Assembly: GCA_036245525.1 (NCBI GenBank) | Contig: BTPG01000004.1 | Coordinates: 214,037,023-214,101,022, forward strand | Length of the DNA: 64,000 nt | DNA from: Semisulcospira habei | Lineage: Eukaryota > Mollusca > Gastropoda > Semisulcospiridae | Reading direction: 5' to 3' | Notes under the pieces: generated by a model | What the model saw: the letters and a program-made list of their open reading frames with translations, nothing else | Database searches by the model: none | What the model was told of the DNA's origin: nothing | Program-made: the position numbers and the translations under genes | Shown here: positions 54,802-64,000 of the stretch, piece after piece | Position numbering within the stretch: position 1 is the stretch's first letter | Layout of the letters: the number at the start of each line of letters is the position of its first letter

Positions 54802-55594
54802 TCACACAGTTCTTGGTCCTGGGTCAAACACAGTCGGCTTAGGAAAAGTGTCATAGTTCATACACACCAAATTGGATATCTCTTGTTCCTTCGCGATAAC
54901 AACTGGCGATCTGGAATCCCTGTCGACTCTCAGGTCCGGCGTCTCTCGAACATTCTTTCTCGGTCCTTTACTCGTGTTGCAAAGCCGACGACACGGCTCG
55001 TCACGAAGCGGCTCGTTCGATGTCAGGTTAACCTTGTGCTGGATGGTATCTGTTGTCCCTGGGTTAGGTGTAAACCGATGCTCGAACTCCGTAGATTGGA
55101 CTCTCTGCGTCTGTTTCTTCCTCTCCTTCTCTTCCTGCAGCTCCGACATCTCCTGTCTCAGAGGATCTCCATCTCGCTCGCGACTCTCAATCACCTGGCT
55201 TTTCGGCGGCCCCATCCGATCATTCTGGCGGCGCTCGGCAACTCATGCGCCTGTTTTTGCCGCAGATGGTCGATGGCTGCTCGCTGTTCCGCCTCCCGCT
55301 CATCTCGTTTGTTGTCCACAGTCGCGTCCACCTGATTTTGCAGTTGCTTCAACGCCTTGCGCTTCTTTTCCTCTAACGTGTCTCGAATCATCGTTACTGC
55401 ATGTATGTTATCAGTCACTTTTAGAGGAATGGTATGGTGGCTCTTTTCTTCCTGACCTCTTGTAGTAACTGCACAGGTTTCAGATCTCCACTCTGGATCT
55501 GGATCGTCTGGGTTTCTGACACTGTCAACGTTTCCGATGATAAGATCGTAGACAGGGGTCTTCACGCATAACACCTTCACATCTCCTCTCAGAT
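54802..55594 (-). pseudogene. Gypsy-like protease end and downstream polyprotein remnant
   Basis: Minus strand. 55580-55191 opens with KVLCVKTPVYDLIIGNVDSV, RNPDDPDPEW: the Y-D-L-I-I-G-N block and following P-D-D-P-D match the C-terminal end of Gypsy/Mag-type aspartic proteases. It continues into a charged, helical linker (IRDTLEEKKRKALKQLQNQV) and ends at a stop at 55191. A second frame (55215-54802; RERDGDPLRQEMSELQEEKE and FEHRFTPNPGTTDT) takes over, so a frameshift occurred near 55200. No RT, RNase H or integrase follows before the polypurine tract, and the catalytic DTG half of the protease is absent because the satellite array starts at 55595. The element is therefore deleted or non-autonomous. 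Confidence 0.65.
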
Positions 55595-58500
55595 ACCCTG
55601 TGGTCCGCTAAACTTTTGTGCTTGTTTCTCGTCCAAAATAGGTTCCCCTCTTCGGCAAGAGGCCTGTGCGCCGATTCTGCCCGTTTTCAAGTTTCAAATC
55701 CGACTTTGCCTTCCATCGTCAATTCCCAGTGCTGCATGAATAGCCTTGTGCGGCACGGCGCAGCACGACACCCTGTGGTCCGCTAAACTTTTGTGCTTGT
55801 TTCTCGTCCAAAATAGGTTCCCCTCTTCGGCAAGAGGCCTGTGCGCCGATTCTGCCCGTTTTCAAGTTTCAAATCCGACTTTGCCTTCCATGGTCAATTC
55901 CCAGTGCTGCATGAATAGCCTTGTGCGGCACGGCGCGGCACGACACCCTGTGGTCCGCTAAACTTTTGTGCTTGTTTTCTCGTCCAAAATAGGTTCCCCT
56001 CTTCGGCAAGAGGCCTGTGCGCCGATTCTGCCCGTTTTCAAGTTTCGAATCCGACTTTGCCTTCCATGGTCAATTCCCAGTGCTGCATGAATAGCCTTGT
56101 GCGGCACGGCGCAGCACGACACCCTGTGGTCCGCTAAACATTTGTGCTTGTTTCTCGTCCAAAATAGGTTCCCCTCTTCGGCAAGAGGCCTGAGCGCCGA
56201 TTCTGCCCGTTTTCAAGTTTCGAATCCGACTTTGCCTTCCATGGTCAATTCCCAGTGCTGCATGAATAGCCTTGTGCGGCACGGCGCAGCACGACACCCT
56301 GTGGTGCGCTAAACTTTTGTGCTTGTTTCTCGTCCAAAATAGGTTCCCCTCTTCGGCAAGAGGCCTGTGCGCCGATTCTGCCCGTTTTCAAGTTTCAAAT
56401 CCGACTTTGCCTTCCATCGTCAATTCCCAGTGCTGCATGAATAGCCTTGTGCGGCACGGCGCAGCACGACACCCTGTGGTCCGCTAAACTTTTGTGCTTG
56501 TTTCTCGTCCAAAATAGGTTCCCCTCTTCGGCAAGAGGCCTGTGCGCCGATTCTGCCCGTTTTCAAGTTTCAAATCCGACTTTGCCTTCCATGGTCAATT
56601 CCCAGTGCTGCATGAATAGCCTTGTGCGGCACGGCGCGGCACGACACCCTGTGGTCCGCTAAACTTTTGTGCTTGTTTTCTCGTCCAAAATAGGTTCCCC
56701 TCTTCGGCAAGAGGCCTGTGCGCCGATTCTGCCCGTTTTCAAGTTTCAAATCCGACTTTGCCTTCCATCGTCAATTCCCAGTGCTGCATGAATAGCCTTG
56801 TGCGGCACGGCGCGGCACGACACCCTGTGGTCCGCTAAACTTTTGTGCTTGTTTCTCGTCCAAAATAGGTTCCCCTCTTCGGCAAGAGGCCTGAGCGCCG
56901 ATTCTGCCCGTTTTCAAGTTTCGAATCCGACTTTGCCTTCCATGGTCAATTCCCAGTGCTGCATGAATAGCCTTGTGCGGCACGGCGTAGCACGACACCC
57001 TGTGGTCCGCTAAACTTTTGTGCTTGTTTCTCGTCCAAAATAGGTTCCCCTCTTCGGCAAGAGGCCTGTGCGCCGATTCTGCCCGTTTTCAAGTTTCAAA
57101 TCCGACTTTGCCTTCCATGGTCAATTCCCAGTGCTGCATGAATAGCCTTGTGCGGCACGGCGCGGCACGACACCCTGTGGTCCGCTAAACTTTTGTGCTT
57201 GTTTCTCGTCCAAAATAGGTTCCCCTCTTCGGCAAGAGGCCTGTGCGCCGATTCTGCCCGTTTTCAAGTTTCAAATCAGACTTTGCCTTCCATCGTCAAT
57301 TCCCAGTGCTGCATGAATAGCCTTGTGCGGCACGGCGCGGCACGACACCCTGTGGTCCGCTAAACTTTTGTGCTTGTTTCTCGTCCAAAATAGGTTCCCC
57401 TCTTCGGTAAGAGGCCTGAGCGCCGATTCTGCCCGTTTTCAAGTTTCGAATCCGACTTTGCCTTCCATCGTCAATTCCCAGTGCTGCATGAATAGCCTTG
57501 TGCGGCACGGCGCGGCACGACACCCTGTGGTCCGCTAAACTTTTGTGCTTGTTTCTCGTACAAAATAGGTTCCTCTCTTCGGCAAGAGGCCTGTGCGCCG
57601 ATTCTGCCCGTTTTCAAGTTTCAAATCCGACTTTGCCTTCCATCGTCAATTCCCAGTGCTGCATGAATAGCCTTGTGCGGCACGGCGCGGCACGACACCC
57701 TGTGGTCCGCTAAACTTTTGTGCTTGTTTCTCGTCCAAAATAGGTTCCCCTCTTCGGCAAGAGGCCTGAGCGCCGATTCTGCCCGTTTTCAAGTTTCGAA
57801 TCCGACTTTGCCTTCCATGGTCAATTCCCAGTGCTGCATGAATAGCCTTGTGCGGCACGGCGCAGCACGACACCCTGTGGTCCGCTAAACTTTTGTGCTT
57901 GTTTCTCGTCCAAAATAGGTTCCCCTCTTCGGCAAGAGGCCTGTGCGCCGATTCTGCCCGTTTTCAAGTTTCAAATCCGACTTTTCTTTCATGCTCAATT
58001 CCCAGTGCTGCATGAATAGCCTTGTGCGGCACGGCGCGGCACGACACCCTGTGGTCCGCTAAACTTTTGTGCTTGTTTCTCGTCCAAAATAGGTTCCCCT
58101 CTTCGACAAGAGGCCTGTGCGCCGATTCTGCCCGTTTTCAAGTTTCAAATCCGACTTTGCCTTCCATCGTCAATTCCCAGTGCTGCATGAATAGCCTTGT
58201 GCGGCACGGCGCGGCACGACACCCTGTGGTCCGCTAAACTTTTGTGCTTGTTTCTCGTCCAAAATAGGTTCCCCTCTTCGGCAAGAGGCCTGAGCGCCGA
58301 TTCTGCCCGTTTTCAAGTTTCGAATCCGACTTTGCCTTCCATGGTCAATTCCCAGTGCTGCATGAATAGCCTTGTGCGGCACGGCGCAGCACGACACCCT
58401 GTGGTCCGCTAAACTTTTGTGCTTGTTTCTCGTCCAAAATAGGTTCCCCTCTTCGGCAAGAGGCCTGTGCGCCGATTCTGCCCGTTTTCAAGTTTCAAAT

Positions 58501-61500
58501 CCGACTTTGCCTTCCATCGTCAATTCCCAGTGCTGCATGAATAGCCTTGTGCGGCACGGCGCAGCACGACACCCTGTGGTCCGCTAAACTTTTGTGCTTG
58601 TTTCTCGTCCAAAATAGGTTCCCCTCTTCGGCAAGAGGCCTGTGCGCCGATTCTGCCCGTTTTTAAGTTTCAAATACGACTTTGCCTTCCATGGTCAATT
58701 CCCAGTGCTGCATGAATAGCCTTGTGCGGCACGGCGCAGCACGACACCCTGTGGTCCGCTAAACTTTTGTGCTTGTTTCTCGTCCAAAATAGGTTCCCCT
58801 CTTCGGCAAGAGGCCTGTGCGCCGATTCTGCCCGTTTTCAAGTTTCAAATCCGATTTTGCCTTCCATCGTCAATTCCCAGTGCTGCATGAATAGCCTTGT
58901 GCGGCACGGCGCGGCACGACACCCTGTGGTCCGCTAAACTTTTGTGCTTGTTTCTCGTCCAAAATAGGTTCCCCTCTTCGGCAAGAGGCCTGAGCGCCGA
59001 TTCTGCCCGTTTTCAAGTTTCGAATCCGACTTTGCCTTCCATGGTCAATTCCCAGTGCTGCATGAATAGCCTTGTGCTGCACGGCGCAACACGACACCCT
59101 GTGGTCCGCTAAACTTTTGTGCTTGTTTCTCGTCCAAAATAGGTTCCCCTCTTCGGCAAGAGGCCTGAGCGCCGATTCTGCCCGTTTTCAAGTTCGAATC
59201 CGACTTTGCATTCCATCGTCAATTCCCAGTGCTGCATAAATAGCCTTGTGCGGCACGGCGCGGCACGACACCCTGTGGTCCGCTAAACTTTTGTGCTTGT
59301 TTCTCGTCCAAAATAGGTTCCCCTCTTCGGCAAGAGGCCTGTGCGCCGATTCTGCCCGTTTTCAAGTTTCAAATCCGACTTTTCTTTCATGCTCAATTCC
59401 CAGTGCTGCATGAATAGCCTTGTGCGGCACGGCGCGGCACGACACCCTGTGGTCCGCTAAACTTTTGTGCTTGTTTCTCGTCCAAAATAGGTTCCCCTCT
59501 TCGGCAAGAGGCCTGAGCGCCGATTCTGCCCGTTTTCAAGTTTCGAATCCGACTTTGCCTTCCATGGTCAATTCCCAGTGCTGCATGAATAGCCTTGTGC
59601 GGCACGGCGCAGCACGACACCCTGTGGTCCGCTAAACTTTTGTGCTTGTTTCTCGTCCAAAATAGGTTGCCCTCTTCGGCAAGAGGCCTGAGCGCCGATT
59701 CTGCCCGTTTTCAAGTTTCAAATCCGACTTTGCCTTCCATCGTCAATTCCCAGTGCTGCATGAATAGCCTTGTGCGGCACGGCGCGGCACGACACCCTGT
59801 GGTCCGCTAAACTTTTGTGCTTGTTTCTCGTCCAAAATAGGTTCCCCTCTTCGGCAAGAGGCCTGTGCGCCGATTCTGCCCGTTTTCAAGTTTCAAATCC
59901 GACTTTGCCTTCCATCGTCAATTCCCAGTGCTGCATGAATAGCCTTGTGCGGCACGGCGCGGCACGACACCCTGTGGTCCGCTAAACTTTTGTGCTTGTT
60001 TCTCGTCCAAAATAGGTTCCCCTCTTCGGCAAGAGGCCTGAGCGCCGATTCTGCCCGTTTTCAAGTTTCAAATCCGACTTTGCCTTCCATGGTCAATTCC
60101 CAGTGCTGCATGAATAGCCTTGTGCGGAACGGCGCAGCACGACACCCTGTGGTCCGCTAAACTTTTGTGCTTGTTTCTCGTCCAAAATAGGTTCCCCTCT
60201 TCGGCAAGAGGCCTGTGCGCCGATTCTGCCCGTTTTCAAGTTTCAAATCCGACTTTGCGTTCCATCGTCAATTCCCAGTGCTGCATGAATAGCCTTGTGC
60301 GGCACGGCGCAGCACGACACCCTGTGGTCCGCTAAACTTTTGTGCTTGTTTCTCGTCCAAAATAGGTTCCCCTCTTCGGCAAGAGGCTTGTGCGCCGATT
60401 CTGCCCGTTTTCCAGTTTCAAATCCGACTTTGCCTTCCATCGTCAATTCCCAGTGCTGCATGAATAGCCTTGTGCGGCACGGCGCGGCACGACACCCTGT
60501 GGTCCGCTAAACTTTTGTGCTTGTTTCTCGTCCAAAATAGGTTCCCCTCTTCGGCAAGAGGCCTGAGCGCCGATTCTGCCCGTTTTCAAGTTTCGAATCC
60601 GACTTTGCCTTCCATGGTCAATTCCCAGTGCTGCATGAATAGCCTAGTGCGGCACGGCGCAGCACGACACCCTGTGGTCCGCTAAACTTTTGTGCTTGTT
60701 TCTCGTCCAAAATAGGTTCCCCTCTTCGGCAAGAGGCCTGAGCGCCGATTCTGCCCGTTTTCAAGTTTCAAATCCGACTTTGCCTTCCATCGTCAATTCC
60801 CAGTGCTGCATGAATAGCCTTGTGCGGCACGGCGCGGCACGACACCCTGTGGTCCGCTAAACTTTTGTGCTTGTTTTCTCGTCCAAAATAGCTTCCCCTC
60901 TTCGGCAAGAGGCCTGTGCGCCGATTCTGCCCGTTTTCAAGTTTCAAATCCGACTTTGCCTTCCATCGTCAATTCCCAGTGCTGCATGAATAGCCTTGTG
61001 CGGCACGGCGCGGCACGACACCCTGTGGTCCGCTAAACTTTTGTGCTTGTTTCTCGTCCAAAATAGGTTCCCCTCTTCGGCAAGAGGCCTGAGCGCCGAT
61101 TCTGCCCGTTTTCAAGTTTCGAATCCGACTTTGCCTTCCATGGTCAATTCCCAGTGCTGCATGAATAGCCTTGTGCGGCACGGCGCAGCACGACACCCTG
61201 TGGTCCGCTAAACTTTTGTGCTTGTTTCTCGTCCAAAATAGGTTCCCCTCTTCGGCAAGAGACCTGTGCGCCGATTCTGCCCGTTTTCAAGTTTCAAATC
61301 CGACTTTTCTTTCATGCTCAATTCCCAGTGCTGCATGAATAGCCTTGTGCGGCACGGCGCGGCACGACACCCTGTGGTCCGCTAAACTTTTGTGCTTGTT
61401 TCTCGTCCAAAATAGGTTCCCCTCTTCGGCAAGAGGCCTGTGCGCCGATTCTGCCCGTTTTCAAGTTTCAAATCCGACTTTGCCTTCCATCGTCAATTCC

Positions 61501-64000
61501 CAGTGCTGCATGAATAGCCTTGTGCGGCACGGCGCGGCACGACACCCTGTGGTCCGCTAAACTTTTGTGCTTGTTTCTCGTCCAAAATAGGTTCCCCTCT
61601 TCGGCAAGAGGCCTGAGCGCCGATTCTGCCCGTTTTCAAGTTTCGAATCCGACTTTGCCTTCCATGGTCAATTCCCAGTGCTGCATGAATAGCCTTGTGC
61701 GGCACGGCGCAGCACGACACCCTGTGGTCCGCTAAACTTTTGTGCTTGTTTTCTCGTCCAAAATAGGTTCCCCTCTTCGGCAAGAGGCCTGTGCGCCGAT
61801 TCTGCCCGTTTTCAAGTTTCAAATCCGACTTTGCCTTCCATCGTCAATTCCCAGTGCTGCATGAATAGCCTTGTGCGGCACGGCGCAGCACGACACCCTG
61901 TGGTCCGCTAAACTTTTGTGCTTGTTTCTCGTCCAAAATAGGTTCCCCTCTTCGGCAAGAGGCCTGTGCGCCGATTCTGCCCGTTTTTAAGTTTCAAATA
62001 CGACTTTGCCTTCCATGGTCAATTCCCAGTGCTGCATGAATAGCCTTGTGCGGCACGGCGCAGCACGACACCCTGTGGTCCGCTAAACTTTTGTGCTTGT
62101 TTCTCGTCCAAAATAGGTTCCCCTCTTCGGCAAGAGGCCTGTGCGCCGATTCTGCCCGTTTTCAAGTTTCAAATCCGATTTTGCCTTCCATCGTCAATTC
62201 CCAGTGCTGCATGAATAGCCTTGTGCGGCACGGCGCGGCACGACACCCTGTGGTCCGCTAAACTTTTGTGCTTGTTTCTCGTCCAAAATAGGTTCCCCTC
62301 TTCGGCAAGAGGCCTGAGCGCCGATTCTGCCCGTTTTCAAGTTTCGAATCCGACTTTGCCTTCCATGGTCAATTCCCAGTGCTGCATGAATAGCCTTGTG
62401 CTGCACGGCGCAGCACGACACCCTGTGGTCCGCTAAACTTTTGTGCTTGTTTCTCGTCCAAAATAGGTTCCCCTCTTCGGCAAGAGGCCTGTGCGCCGAT
62501 TCTGCCCGTTTTCAAGTTTCAAATCCGACTTTGCCTTCCATGGTCAATTCCCAGTGCTGCATGAATAGCCTTGTGCGGCACGGCGCGGCACGACACCCTG
62601 TGGTCCGCTAAACTTTTGTGCTTGTTTTCTCGTCCAAAATAGGTTCCCCTCTTCGGCAAGAGGCCTGTGCGCCGATTCTGCCCGTTTTCAAGTTTCAAAT
62701 CCGATTTTGCCTTCCATCGTCAATTCACAGTGCTGCATGAATAGCCTTGTGCGGCACGTCGCGGCACGACACCCTGTGGTCCTCTAAACTTTTGTGCTTG
62801 TTTCTCGTCCAAAATAGGTTCCCCTCTTCGGCAAGAGGCCTGTGCGCCGATTCTGCCCGTTTTCAAGTTTCAAATCCGACTTTGCCTTCCATCGTCAATT
62901 CCCAGTGCTGCATGAATAGCCTTGTGCGGCACGGCGCGGCACGACACCCTGTGGTCCGCTAAACTTTTGTGCTTGTTTCTCGTCCAAAATAGGTTCCCCT
63001 CTTCGGCAAGAGGCCTGAGCGCCGATTCTGCCCGTTTTCAAGTTTCGAATCCGACTTTGCCTTCCATGGTCAATTCCCAGTGCTGCATGAATAGCCTTGT
63101 GCGGCACGGCGCAGCACGACACCCTGTGGTCCGCTAAACTTTTGTGCTTGTTTCTCGTCCAAAATAGGTTCCCCTCTTCGGCAAGAGGCCTGTGCGCCGA
63201 TTCTGCCCGTTTTCAAGTTTCAAATCCGACTTTGCCTTCCATCGTCAATTCCCAGTGCTGCATGAATAGCCTTGTGCGGCACGGCGCAGCACGACACCCT
63301 GTGGTCCGCTAAACTTTTGTGCTTGTTTCTCGTCCAAAATAGGTTCCCCTCTTCGGCAAGAGGCCTGTGCGCCGATTCTGCCCGTTTTCAAGTTTCAAAT
63401 CCGACTTTGCCTTCCATGGTCAATTCCCAGTGCTGCATGAATAGCCTTGTGCGGCACGGCGCGGCACGACACCCTGTGGTCCGCTAAACTTTTGTGCTTG
63501 TTTTCTCGTCCAAAATAGGTTCCCCTCTTCGGCAAGAGGCCTGTGCGCCGATTCTGCCCGTTTTCAAGTTTCAAATCCGACTTTGCCTTCCATCGTCAAT
63601 TCCCAGTGCTGCATGAATAGCCTTGTGCGGCACGGCGCGGCACGACACCCTGTGGTCCGCTAAACTTTTGTGCTTGTTTCTCGTCCAAAATAGGTTCCCC
63701 TCTTCGGCAAGAGGCCTGAGCGCCGATTCTGCCCGTTTTCAAGTTTCGAATCCGACTTTGCCTTCCATGGTCAATTCCCAGTGCTGCATGAATAGCCTTG
63801 TGCGGCACGGCGCGGCACGACACCCTGTTGTCCGCTAAACTTTTGTGCTTGTTTTCTCGTCCAAAATAGGTTCCCCTCTTCGGCAAGAGGCCTGTGCGCC
63901 GATTCTGCCCGTTTTCAAGTTTCAAATCCGACTTTGCCTTCCATCGTCAATTCCCAGTGCTGCATGAATAGCCTTGTGCGGCACGGCGCGGCACGACACC
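55595..64000. repeat. 175-bp satellite array, ~48 monomers
   Basis: Monomer from ACCCTGTGGTCCGCTAAACT to GCGGCACGACAC; period 175 bp with occasional 176-bp (GTTTTCTCG) and 174-bp forms; continues past the right edge. Variants: GTGCGCC or GAGCGCC, TTTCAAATCC or TTTCGAATCC, CATCGTC or CATGGTC, GCAGCAC or GCGGCAC, and a rarer TTTTCTTTCATGCTC form. Each monomer contains a small hairpin CCTCTTCGGCAAGAGG. A 71-codon plus frame recurs in most monomers, but 175 is not divisible by three and it carries no recognised domain. Confidence 0.97.

Noticed and set aside
54872..55465. 197-codon and 150-codon plus ORFs
   Set aside because: Antisense to the retroelement polyprotein remnant; no recognisable domain.
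55746..63838. 71-codon ORF in most satellite monomers and 75/109-codon ORFs on the minus strand
   Set aside because: The period of 175 is not a multiple of three and the ORFs exist on both strands; this is a satellite and not a multigene family.
55595..64000. CRISPR-like array or tRNA-derived repeat in the satellite
   Set aside because: No spacers. GTTTCGAATCC in some monomers resembles a pol III B box with one mismatch, but half the monomers lack it and no A-box is placed correctly.

Overview
The window looks like a repeat-dominated stretch of an animal genome, most likely a marine mollusc and probably a gastropod. The evidence is long CA/TG/CT/GTGA microsatellites, GT-AG introns, APE-type LINEs with a CR1-like SGNH-esterase ORF1, a SINE whose 3' tail reads CAATCAATCAA on the minus strand, and Gypsy-type protease remnants. 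The species call is inference; nothing here is prokaryotic. I see no intact, confidently functional protein gene. The best host-gene candidate is one first exon (25813-26125) encoding a signal peptide and a PAN/Apple-like segment.

Layout. 1-5.3 kb: microsatellites, a solo LTR with 5-bp target duplications that contains a LINE 3' end, and several hairpin elements. 5.35-6.94 kb (minus): decayed relic of a transposon-associated DUF7869-like gene. 7-9.3 kb: hairpin elements and a perfect 30-bp palindrome. 9.35-13.45 kb (minus): nearly full-length APE/RT LINE whose endonuclease and RT frames meet at an A7 heptamer. 13.5-19.4 kb: more hairpins, an inverted pair of tRNA-like repeats, and two long foldback elements, one inside a SINE. 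19.4-22.4 kb (minus): spliced but broken tyrosine-recombinase-like gene. 22.4-25.7 kb: hairpins and CA repeats. 25.8 kb: PAN-like exon. 26.3-45.9 kb: tandem array of eight ~2.4-kb units plus a degenerate ninth, lying just downstream of the exon's splice donor. 46-49.8 kb: LINE 3' tails, CT tracts and a dead RT LINE with a nested SINE. 50.6-53.6 kb: LINE ORF1 (coiled coil plus SGNH esterase) split by a 914-bp terminal-inverted-repeat element and cut off by an LTR. 53.6-55.6 kb (minus): 3' LTR, polypurine tract and protease remnant of a Gypsy-like element. 55.6-64.0 kb: about 48 copies of a 175-bp satellite running off the window.

How the parts relate. Four observations tie the window together. 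(1) Many short hairpin elements with different cores are bounded by TTAA and begin TTAACYC, suggesting one TTAA-targeting superfamily of non-autonomous elements. (2) The 2.4-kb units are built largely of ~190-bp monomers, in both orientations, that are recognisably homologous to the 175-bp satellite 10 kb away. (3) Nested insertions with target duplications (solo LTR, SINE in LINE, TIR element in LINE ORF1, foldback in SINE) give a relative chronology. (4) Every RT or recombinase frame is broken by at least one lesion, except that the 9-13 kb LINE is broken only at a sequence that fits a -1 slippery heptamer. All functional statements come from reading the sequence; no alignments or database searches were run.
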